A stretch of DNA of 64,000 bases from Ectocarpus siliculosus (taxonomy: Eukaryota > Sar > Phaeophyceae > Ectocarpales > Ectocarpaceae): assembly GCA_000310025.1 (NCBI GenBank), contig FN649750.1:828723-892722 (forward strand), read 5' to 3'. How positions within the stretch are numbered: position 1 is the first letter of the stretch; every line of letters starts with the position of its first letter. Below, piece after piece: positions 1 to 9,954 of the stretch. The translations under genes were made by a program, and so were the position numbers. The notes below the pieces were generated by a model. That model searched no databases. It saw only the letters and a list, made by a program, of their open reading frames with translations, and had not been told where the DNA came from.

Positions 1-445
1 ATGGGAACGTACTCGTTCAAGTCCCCACCAAATTGCTCACACCGATTCTTCTTGCCGATGGAAAATGAGCGACAACGACCATGGCGACAACCCCCTCTTC
101 GATCAAGCGCATGACGCAAGCGTCGGCAGCACACCGTTCAAAACCAAGACACTCCATGCCCCTATAACCAAGTGTTTATGCCACGTGCGGGGTGCTTGCT
201 TCAAGCCGTAGAGGCTACGACGAAGGCGAATAATCTTAACGGAAAGAACACCGCAGCCCTGCGGCAGGCGGAGGTTCACACACTCCTGCAACTCTGATTC
301 AACAAACGCCTGCTCCGCGTCAAAATGACACAAGTCCAAACCCAACCCACACGCAAGAGCTGCTAACAAGCGGGTACTAGTGACAGACGGGCACGGGGAG
401 AAGGTCTCCAATAAATCAATACCGTGCATTGACCGAAACCGCGAG
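1..445 (-). pseudogene. Copia reverse transcriptase fragment (decayed)
   Basis: Read on the minus strand this is the middle of a Ty1/Copia reverse transcriptase. Visible landmarks in order are GIDLLETFSP, the catalytic-strand region FDAEQAF, the LPQGCG turn and SLYGLKQAPRTWH, all characteristic of the Copia family. The frame then runs into TGA at 103-105. A different frame over bases 1-80 continues with KKNRCEQFGGDLN, which matches the segment that normally follows the second catalytic motif, so the piece carries a frameshift or small deletion as well as a stop. The segment containing the YVDD-type motif is missing. No integrase, RNase H or LTR is joined to it, so this is a dead fragment continuing off the left edge. 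Confidence 0.85.
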
Positions 446-469
446 CCACCAATCTCGCATTTGCACGCA

Positions 470-602
470 CAGGACGGCCATACTCGTTCCCTTTTCACGC
501 ATAAACCGGCATCAAAAGTTCCATAGACAAAGTTTGGAAGGAAAGCTGCAGGAAAATTTTGCCGTTTTTCTTGCAACATTGTACTGCAATAAAAAGCGGT
601 TT
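470..602. repeat. Dispersed repeat, also present at 24350-24475
   Basis: About 130 bases match 24350-24475 with scattered differences, including the shared stretches AAACCGGCATCAAAAGTTCC and TAAAAAGCGGTTTAA. Both copies sit next to mobile-element junctions. No coding capacity is supported. In the second copy it abuts the end of a Ty3 LTR. Confidence 0.6.
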
Positions 603-603
603 A

Positions 604-3600
604 AGAATTGTCATGATCCACGGCACACGGCACAGCGTGCGGTTAGTTACCTACCTATTATTATTGAGCTCACCACCACCAAAATAGGGTCTGCGCACCA
701 AATACTGCTGTACCATTTTTCGCAAAATTCCGTGACGGACCTCAAGGAGACAGACACAGAATTTATATTTAGTCAGTGTTCGCAGCTATTGACGATTAAG
801 ACGAATGGTGGGACTGATGTGTTACGGCGAGAATGAAATGCAGTTTGATTGGTCAGCCGCCAGCACCAATCAACGAACAAACGGATCAATGCCTGCGTTG
901 ACGACCCACCGAGGACATTCAAAACAACCACTGCACAACAGCCCTCCTCCACCGGCTTTTTTCCGAGCAGGTCCCCTATAATAGTCTACACACGCGAGAA
1001 GCGAGAACATCATGCCCACAAATGTGAGAGTTCTTTGTAGCGATTCATGACGGGTACGGGTCTTTGCGATGATCGGTGTTGCTCCGTTTATCGTGTGGCG
1101 ATTGTTGTATTCACAATAAATGACGTCTGTCTATAGTAGTCATCATCGTTTTCGCCACCCTTGAGTGCCGCACCGGGCATGCAACCTAGCGCCACGGAGA
1201 GTGCCATCGACAAAAACAAGTTCCGCTGCTCCCTTTTTCACGGTGTGCGGGCGGCCCCCAAGCCAAGAAATTTGACTGACCAACCTCACAATATATCTAT
1301 TGAAGCGAATAGCGACTTCGGCTCAGGAATTGGTGCTTTTAACATGGTATATACGACTACGAACGCACGAGTATCAATATCTATCCTGCCCCTTCCGCTT
1401 ATTACTTCGAAGTGACACGTCTATGGGTTTGATGAAATATTGCAAGAGGAAACGATAGTGCGCCATGCTCGTCGCAATGTTGTCGTCTTCTATACTATTT
1501 AGTACAACTATTGACTAGGTGTTGATGGCATCTGCGTTAAACCAATGTTTTTTTGCGACTCTGTTCCGGCGAGATTTACATGTTGCAGCGAACATGTGAT
1601 TGATTATTGAGTGAGTCTCGTAGTTGCTTACAGCATCCTCTTTTCTCACAACAGGAGGAGTACATAGCCCGAGGCTCTTGAATGGCCTCTTACGGGACGA
1701 CGAGTTGGCAGTAAGCGAGACCGTTGTAAACTACCTGTAGTAATTGCTACAGTCTACCACGGACTCTGATCTGCGGAAGAGATGGATTTGTTGTGTTATT
1801 GTATTGGAAGAAAAATATTCAACGAAAATGGCCTGACCATTTGGTGAGACGACACATTCATTCGAAGCTGGTGGACCAAGCAAGGTACAACAGTTGCAAG
1901 CTCGCACGCGTGCGCTGCCCTAACCGTCGGTGGGAAACAGATGCTACCAGAGCCTCTGTCAGTGGAAAACGTTCGGAAGCTCGATTACAAATCGTCTGCG
2001 AGAGCGCTTCAGTCGACAGAACAGAAGCGAACGCGTTTTTTTTGACACACACACATCAAACCGCAAAGGACCACATATACAAGTGCAGTCGATTCTAAGC
2101 ATTCCGCGAAAGGACGGCCTCATATTACCTCGAGTGTATTCGCGGGCGTACTTAATTCGGTACAGTCTGCCGAATGTGTCCCGCCAAAGAGCAGGGGGCC
2201 GTCATTTGGTGCTCCACCTCCACATACTCGTGTGTAAAGGGCTGCCTTTCTCCACCCTCAAGTCATTCATTCGCCCAACTTGGCTTTCCTTGTGGCTCCT
2301 GTCGACGGTTCAGGGAGAACGGATCCCGTACCACCCGAGGATGAGCACGACTTCTGACGACACGATTGCCGGATTCATCCGTGCTCCGATCAACGGCGAC
2401 CTAGCGCAGGTGATGGCGTACAGTAGATTGCACTCAACCTCGGAATTTCTGTACCACGCGCTTGATCCCGAAATTTCAAACAACAAGGTCACTACATACG
2501 TATCGATCAATGAACCCGAGTCAAGATTGATTCAACCACATGTGGATAAACGTGTGCACAAGTTCACTTGCTTGATAGATGTTGTTGGAGCATAGACAGA
2601 TTATTTTAACCGAGGAACGTTCCTAGAAGATGGAGCGGGGAATTTTGGGGGTTCCGCAGTTGTAATAAATTGGGGGAATGGTGGTACCATCTTTGCCACA
2701 TATTCTTGTTTTCTGGGTATGCGTGTCTGCAACGGTTTTGGCCACGTGCCCTTTTTTAATTCATCTTCCTTTTTCCCGGCTATCACGCCCTGGGCTATCA
2801 CGCCCGTGTCCATACCACCTATCCACCAGCTATCACGCTGCCAGGCTGTCACGCCTCTAGGCTATCACGCCATCACAACAGCTATCACAGCACCAGCGTC
2901 AACACATCAGAGCTATCACGCTCCGGAACATCATAGATGCGGCGGGTTACCACACCCGCGGGCAGTTTACTGTATTTTATCGTTGCCGGCAAACTCGCCG
3001 CGCGGTTCTTTTATTTTTGCCGTCTACAACTGCGCCGGGCGCACCAAGCCACCCAACAGATGTGCACTGTCTAATATGTTGGCAAGAAAAGTCGCATTCG
3101 GGATAATCATTACGCAATCCCCAGCCAGGAATAATGTAGTCGATACTCTGTGGCGCCTGCTTGGCAACCCTTATGTGTCTCTGCTCTGAATGGTGTGCGT
3201 TCGTTCGGTGTAGAAAGTACACATTCGTTCGGAACACTTCTACCTCGAGTGTCCGAAAACACGTTGCTCCAAACGATTCCTACTACCTGTGTGTATTCGT
3301 TTATGCCACACATCACGCCTGACACTTTTTTATACCTTGAAACAAAATATATCTTCGCTGCGACACCATTATTCGATGCGGATACTTCCTTGGTTTGGAT
3401 CAAACAATCACGCGTGAACACTGTTCATACCGTGTGTGCAAATAATGTCTTCGCTGTGATTGTATTTTCGATGCGGTCGCTTTCGTTGGTGTGGACCACA
3501 AAAAGGTGCCCAGCATCGCAGGGGCTACTATAATATCCAGGTACTCGCTGAGGGAGACGAACCCATCAAAACAACGTACCAGCTGTTCGGAAAATTTCTG

Positions 3601-6375
3601 GCGCTATCCCCTGATGAGGTGTGTCTACGGGTGTTGTGTGCATCGAGCCGAGCCACCATCATGGAAACGTTAACAAGAACAAGCTTCACCCACGAGTCAC
3701 GAGAGAGGTTGTCCAGTCTACATTCAATGACCTTGGACGAAATCATATATTGTACGTCAAAATATCCAAAACAATTGTTCTCTTCGTTGAACGGCCTCGA
3801 AACACGCACACACTACATAGTTGGTATAGATTGCGGCCACCGATCATCGAAGATGATTTTTTGTGATCAGTCCATCAAAACGAAATCAGTCATCACACAT
3901 CATCGACATGAATGAAGAGAGCCTCCTTTCATAACCCAGAGAAATATGCCGCCCACACGAAGGTTTGAAGGTCTAATTCGATTTTCCGGGGAAGGGTAGT
4001 ACTCACTGAAGCTGGGGCAACTCGTTTCGAGGAGACGCACGGTTTGGAACGTGTCCCCGAGAATGAAAAATGCATACATGTAGACTAAACATCGGAACGC
4101 ACATAGTGTAGTTGTCCTGAAGTAACGCCGACACTGAAATGCTGAAGCCCAAAATATGGGTGAGGTCGGTGCCACTCACTTCTCAATGCTGACATTGCCG
4201 AACATCTAAACAATGTCATACCGTACTCACGTACTCACGTACACACCCTGCAGCAAGAGATTCGCAGTTCATCTTCTCGCTTTTCTGTCTCTACCTGCTA
4301 TGTGTTGTACATGAAACAAAAGCCGGACTGCGTGGAGCATTGCAACAGGTTCAAGTATTGGCTCCAAGACAAGAACGTCGGCATAGGATCGCTAAACAAT
4401 ATTGTCGAGGCGATTGCCGAGAAGACGGAAACTTGGATCCCTGGTGAGTTGTAGAACTGGGACCACATGCATTCCCCGAATTCACCTGACGCCAGCGCCT
4501 AGCCTGGCAGAATAATGATATGCACTACATATCTCTTGGCCGTTTTTACCTCCCTCACCCACACTCTTGCGTGTCAGTATATTGTTCGTCGACATCGACT
4601 GTACTATCCGGCTGCTGATCGATGAAAGACGTTAGTAGTAATAGCGCGACCCAAACGCTAATGATTCTTCGACAGTAGAGTTCAAAGACCTCGGGGGCAG
4701 GCAGGAGTTGGACAACTCTGTCTCTCTCTCTCTCTCGCGCGGCCTCTTCCTCTCAATTCCCTTCGGCTACAGAGCAGGTTTTGCCCCAGCATTCGAAAGC
4801 CACATAGACTGAGCAGGATTTGGAAACTCTCCGTGGTCCATATTCATTGATATGTTGATTGAGTTCAAAGCAATCTTTCGTTCCCGCTGAACTTACATCA
4901 CAACCTACATCGCACATGTACGTCACGCATAAGGCCCTTTGTACTTGTCATTCCTGTTCTCCTTTCCGCCATACTCAGGAATCTACAGCGCTGACGCCTT
5001 CCCTGAGGAGGTGTAAACAAACCACAGCTGTGGCAAGTACGCCTTGCGAAAACGGGGCGGGAGCAAATCCAACGCGTGCACGTGCATCATTTGACCGAGA
5101 GGCTACTCCAACCGAATGTACCACCTTTCAAGCGCCGATAGGATGTTCTGCCTGGGTGTGCGCGGGCAGGAAGATGTATGTCCGGTAAAAATGGAAAAAT
5201 ACCATAGTCAGAGAACTTGCCGTCGCAAGTTTTATTGCGGTAATATTCAGCGGGAATCTGTCTCAACGTTTTTCCTCGGGTGCAGACTGTAGTTTGGTTG
5301 TGACGAATTAATCTATGTGTGTGGGGGGTGCAGTGCGTCTTGGCCCCATAGGGCTGTACTCGTAAGGAAGTTGGAGCTACATAATAGTGATTGGATTTCC
5401 CTGTCGAGTTGATCGCGTGCTGACGCCCATATCTACGTGGAATGAATTCTGGAGGTAAATAGCGGCACCGATTGATGGTACGGGCGGCCAGAACGTGACG
5501 GGTCGGGTCGATGTACGTAGAGACGAAGTAGGGCGAGGTAGAGGTGGAAATTTGACGGATTCTTCGAGCTGTTTCCATGCTCTCGAAGATGGCAGAGACT
5601 TGTATTGGTGTCTAAGAGGTACGATGAGGGCGGGGGGGATAGCCGCGCGTGTACAGAATTTACCTTGCATCCCCACAACGCCTGGGCAGAGCACACCGGG
5701 GTCTCACCGGAGCAGTCTTTCACATCACGAAAAGCGCGGGGCGCCGTACGGTATTCAGCGAGTCGGAGGGGGGATGCACTGCATCCTGCTAAGGGTGTTT
5801 GCAATCTTTGTCTACAATACTTTTACTAGCATACGGAGGACAGCTGCGAGTGACTCAATATATTTTCTGGTGATTCCACATCCAGAAACAGTCATACCCG
5901 CTGTGTAACTGGCACGAGGATGCTTGGCCAATCTTACGAAACGTGGGGCGATAATCCCCTTTGCGAAGAGAGAGGGTTCTCGACCCCGCACAACATGATC
6001 TTCTCGACCACCAACACGGTTACCGCAAAAACAGTTTTGTCGTTCCTCTGAAAGACCGATGCGGTCTATAGAGACCTCACAGAACGAAAACACCATCGAG
6101 CGTCCTGCACTATTTTACGATCTCATCACGCTTCAGGGTAATTGGTGCCTCCTGCCTTAGCGTTTGGTTGTGCATTCTCAAGCACGAAGCACGCGCATGC
6201 GGCAGGCGCTCCCGGCGCCAAATTGCTCCACTCTTGATCAATTTGCGCGACACGTACGACTGGCTCTGCCATCAAATTGAAGCCCCGTTTAATCCTCGAC
6301 TGATCGATGAGCAACATCTTCGACGCGGGATAGCTGTGTGTCTACTTATCTAGCCTGTCAACGAAATATTGGAGG
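604..6375 (+). mobile_element. Element A, copy 1 (multi-exon dispersed repeat of unknown class)
   Basis: This block is nearly collinear with 7205-16736 once insertions there are removed, and more distantly with 28040-34445 and 45190-47944. It opens with a promoter-like stretch containing paired CCAAT motifs near 845-880, a TATA-like CTATAATAG near 975 and an ATG at 1012 followed by a splice-donor-like GTGAGAG. Downstream, short segments flanked by AG and GT are conserved between copies, for example 3545-3620 and 4325-4442. A conserved coding-like segment on the opposite strand lies near 5812-6096. No transposase, reverse transcriptase or recombinase is recognisable. Copy 1 has several in-frame stops in the presumptive exons and is probably dead. 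Confidence 0.6.
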
Positions 6376-6610
6376 TACACGGTTACCACCTTCTCCGCGG
6401 CCGGACGTGTTTTCCGCTGCATTTTGACTGGTTCGCGCGGATTAACACATGTTTTCCTCTACGAGCCCTTGACTGTCTCTCCACATCTTGCAGAACGGTA
6501 CAAAACGAGGTCAACGAATTGATGATCACGTCCAGTCCGAAGCTCCGAACCACGCACTTTTTTACCCGATCGTCCGAGGCGCGAGAATAATAAGAAAACT
6601 CGCACCCGTA
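6376..6610. other. Intervening sequence, no feature recognised
   Basis: This lies between the end of element A copy 1 and a cluster of short inverted repeats. Open frames are short and on both strands, and none resembles a known protein. It is probably decayed repeat or non-coding DNA. Confidence 0.4.
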
Positions 6611-6770
6611 GCCATTTGGCCACGCTGGCAGGGTGGCAAAAAACCACCCTGCCAGGGTACCCCATCTTGTGAACGGCAGAAAGGTGAACCGGCTGCAAGG
6701 TCTATATGGTGAACACCCTGGACAGGGTCCACCCTGCCAGGGTGGTCCGAATCGCACCCTGCAAGCAATC
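6611..6770. repeat. Cluster of GC-rich inverted repeats
   Basis: The motif CCACCCTGCC and its complement GGCAGGGTGG occur repeatedly. At about 6629-6656 the two face each other across a CAAAAAA spacer, giving a 10-bp perfect stem. A second pair lies near 6720-6750. This is the texture of a small palindromic element or MITE remnant; no transposase or target duplication was found. Confidence 0.55.
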
Positions 6771-6826
6771 TGCGGCCGCGATTTCTGTACTGGCACAGTA
6801 GAATGTTATCATGTTGTCATGTTATC

Positions 6827-6955
6827 GTATGTATGTTTGTATGTATGTATGTATGTATGTATGTATGTATGTATGTATGTATGTATGTATGTGTGTGTGT
6901 ATGTATGTATGTATGTATGTATGTATGTATGTATGTATGTATGTATGTATGTATG
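6827..6955. repeat. (TATG)n microsatellite
   Basis: About 128 bases of tandem GTAT units, with a short GTGTGTGT interruption near 6890. Long open frames here are artefacts of the repeat. A shorter array of the same unit lies at 25294-25340, directly beside a Helitron end. Confidence 0.97.
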
Positions 6956-8271
6956 CAAACGCACGTTCAGGTACATACGTTGAGAGATTCATGATTTGGC
7001 ATTGCTTGGCCCCATTCCCAAGACCTTGAAAATACAATACCCGCTGTCTGACGTCTCTCGATTGGTCAGCCGGTTAGAGCGAGTGGTAATCATCTAAACA
7101 CACCTACCGATGGACTCGCCAATACACAGTGCGAAGGGCTGCAGGACGGCAACTCCACGACTTGCCACTACACCAGCATTCGTAAGTGATCAATCAGTGA
7201 TCAGTCATGATCCACGGCACACGGCACAGCGTGCGGTTAGTTACCTGCCTATTATTATTGAGCTCACCACGACCAAAATAGGGTCTGCACCAAATACTGC
7301 TGTACCATTTTTCGCAAAATTCCGCGACGGACCTCAAGGAGACAGACACAACATTAATATTTAGTCGCTGTTCGCAGCTATTGACGACTAAGACGAATGA
7401 TGGGACTGATGTGTTTACGGCGAGAATGAAATGTCGTTTGATTGGTCAGCCGCCAGCACCAATCAACGAACAAACGGATCAATTTTCGGAGCGTGCCTGC
7501 GTTGACGACCCACCGAGGACATTCAAAACAACCACTGCACAACAGCCCTCCTCCACCGGCTTTTTTCCGAGCAGGTCCCCTAGTCTACACACGCGAGAAG
7601 CGAGAACATCATGCCCAAAAAGGTGAGGGTTCTTTGTAGCGGTTCATGACGGGTGCGGGTGTTTGCGATGATCGGTATTGCTCCGTTTATCGTGTGGCGA
7701 TTGTTGTATTCACAACAAATGACGTCTGTCTATAGTAGTCATCATCGTTTTCGTCACCCTTGAGCGCCGCACCGGGCATGCAACCTAGCGCCACGGAGAG
7801 TGCCATCGACAAAAACAAGTTCCGCTGCTCCCTTTTTCACGGTGTGCGGGCGGCCCCCCAGCCAAGAAATTTGACTGACCAACCTCACAATATATCTATT
7901 GAAGCGAATAGCGACTTCGGCTCAGGAATCGGTGCTTTTAACATGGTATATACAACTACGAACGCACGAGTATCAATATCTATCCTGCCCCTTCCGCTTA
8001 CTTCGAAGTGACACGCCTATGGGTTTGATGAAATATTGTAAGAGGAAACGATAGTGCGCCATGCTCGTCGCAATGTTGTCGTCTTCTAGACTATTTAGTA
8101 CAACTATTGACTAGGTGTTGATGGCGTCTGCGTTAAACCAGTGTTTTTTTGCGACTCTGTTCCGGCGAGATTCACATGTTGCAGCGAACATGTGATCTGC
8201 CAGTGCTGGTGTGTTGGTTGGATCGAGATACAGCAGTGAGATTCTCGGGTTGTGGAGGCAAAAGTGAACCA

Positions 8272-8624
8272 TGATCGATAATTCGGGTGGCTCGGTTCTT
8301 TGTGGTTGGAGCTCAAAGCGGGTGGCTCATGGCGGAGCGTGGATGGGTAGGAAACGTGTTGAAAACGTAATGCAAAAGTATTGGAAAGTATTGTTTTCAT
8401 CGGGGGCGTGCCAGTGCTCGTCAAACCTTCACGGTATCTGGGCACGCCTTCACTCTTTGTCACTCAACGAATCTCTCTGAATCTCCACCAAATACCTCTC
8501 GCAACCAAGGAATATATGTAGAAAGTTCCTATCCCTCCGCATCTCATCACTGTTACTTTCGTACGTACGTACCGGACATCTCAACCGTCATACTATGCTA
8601 CGAGTACCCCCAATATATCTAATA
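8272..8624 (-). repeat. Long terminal repeat (left copy)
   Basis: This 353-bp sequence matches 9602-9954 over its whole length. It is immediately preceded by the AACCA target duplication. In the inferred minus orientation this is the 3' LTR. Confidence 0.9.
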
Positions 8625-8783
8625 GCCCCCCTACTCGTATGCATCGTCATGCTCCGAGAAAAACCAAAATGACCCGTAGTCGACCGTACCACGAAGGCAT
8701 GCCTTGTCAGCAGTCCTGCTTACTTCAAAACAAAACAAACCATCAAACCAAATTCCTCTTTACCATCTCTCCAAAACAATCAA

Positions 8784-9128
8784 GAAAATTCTCAAAACAA
8801 ACAAAAACCAATATCTTCCGCTACTTGGCGGGCTTCCGCTGCTTGGCGGGCAGAAAATTCTCAAAACAAACAAAAACCAATATCCTCCGCTACTTGGCGG
8901 GCTTCCGCTGCTTGGCGGGCAGAAAATTCTCAAAACAAACAAAAACCAATATCCTCCGCTACTTGGCGGGCTTCCGCTGCTTGGCAGGCAGAAAATTCTC
9001 AAAACAAACAAAAACCAATATCCTCCGCTACTTGGCGGGCTTCCGCTGCTTGGCGGGCAGAAAATTCTCAAAACAAACAAAAACCAATATCCTCCGCTAC
9101 TTGGCGGGCTTCCGCTGCTTGGCGGGCA
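8784..9128. repeat. 69-bp tandem repeat, five units
   Basis: Five near-identical 69-bp units follow each other, with a short partial sixth. Each has an A-rich half and a GC-rich half containing CTTGGCGGGC twice. Because 69 is a multiple of three, several frames stay open and give repetitive 23-residue conceptual proteins on both strands; this is not evidence of coding. The array is inside the small LTR element and probably expanded there. Confidence 0.95.
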
Positions 9129-9162
9129 GAAAATTCTCAAAGCTCAATTCGTCTACTTTCAG

Positions 9163-9520
9163 TCATACGGAGAGTTGCAGGGTGAGGCACTGCACCGATA
9201 TCCCCTGATGAAGTCTGGGGGCGACCGGCCATGGCAGTCGCAATCGCGTCGGCCAGATCGTCTGCGGAAGGGTTGGGTGTTGGCCCCCAGGTTCTTGCTG
9301 GTGTGGTGCCTCTTGTTCCTCATTTCCTCGCCGGAGATCTTCTGATCTCTGCCGCTCGGCTCGATGCCGTGCCTCCATCTCGGCCATCGTCTTGGCCAGT
9401 TTCTCCTCCATCAGCTGCTCCATCCGAGCTGCTACTCTCTCGTTGATTGACCAGTTCTTCGATCCTGGCGTCCTCCGCTGCTTGGCGGGATTCATCTTCG
9501 CGCCTGGTGGTCATCGTGAC
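9163..9520 (-). pseudogene. Gag-like helical ORF of the small LTR element
   Basis: On the minus strand two overlapping frames carry charged, helix-forming sequence. One starts at 9514 (MTTRREDESRQAAEDARIEE) and the other continues with ERVAARMEQLMEEKLAK and a Glu/Arg-rich stretch. The switch between frames suggests one indel. It resembles the N-terminal coiled coil of retrotransposon Gag proteins, but no capsid domain or zinc knuckle is present. The assignment rests on position inside an LTR element and composition. Confidence 0.4.
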
Positions 9521-9601
9521 CCTGCTCTTGATCGCCGCAAAGCGATGCTCCTAAACCAAGCTCGACCGCGAATCTCGTAGACGACGTGTCATACGCTAGC
9601 G

Positions 9602-9954
9602 TGATCGATAATTCGGGTGGCTCGGTTCTTTGTGGTTGGAGCTCAAAGCGGGTGGCTCATGGCGGAGCGTGGATGGGTAGGAAACGTGTTGAAAACGTAA
9701 TGCAAAAGTATTGGAAAGTATTGTTTTCATCGGGGGCGTGCCAGTGCTCGTCAAACCTTCACGGTATCTGGGCACGCCTTCACTCTTTGTCACTCAACGA
9801 ATCTCTCTGAATCTCCACCAAATACCTCTCGCAACCAAGGAATATATGTAGAAAGTTCCTATCCCTCCGCATCTCATCACTGTTACTTTCGTACGTACGT
9901 ACCGGACATCTCAACCGTCATACTATGCTACGAGTACCCCCAATATATCTAATA
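9602..9954 (-). repeat. Long terminal repeat (right copy)
   Basis: A full-length match to 8272-8624. It is followed directly by AACCA, the second copy of the target duplication, and then by Helitron sequence. In the inferred minus orientation this is the 5' LTR. Confidence 0.9.

Noticed and set aside
6811-7037. Long Tyr/Val/Cys/Met open frames
   Set aside because: They are translations of the (TATG)n microsatellite.
8639-9345. Repetitive 189- and 213-residue open frames
   Set aside because: They come from the 69-bp tandem array, whose length keeps every frame open; no known protein is encoded.
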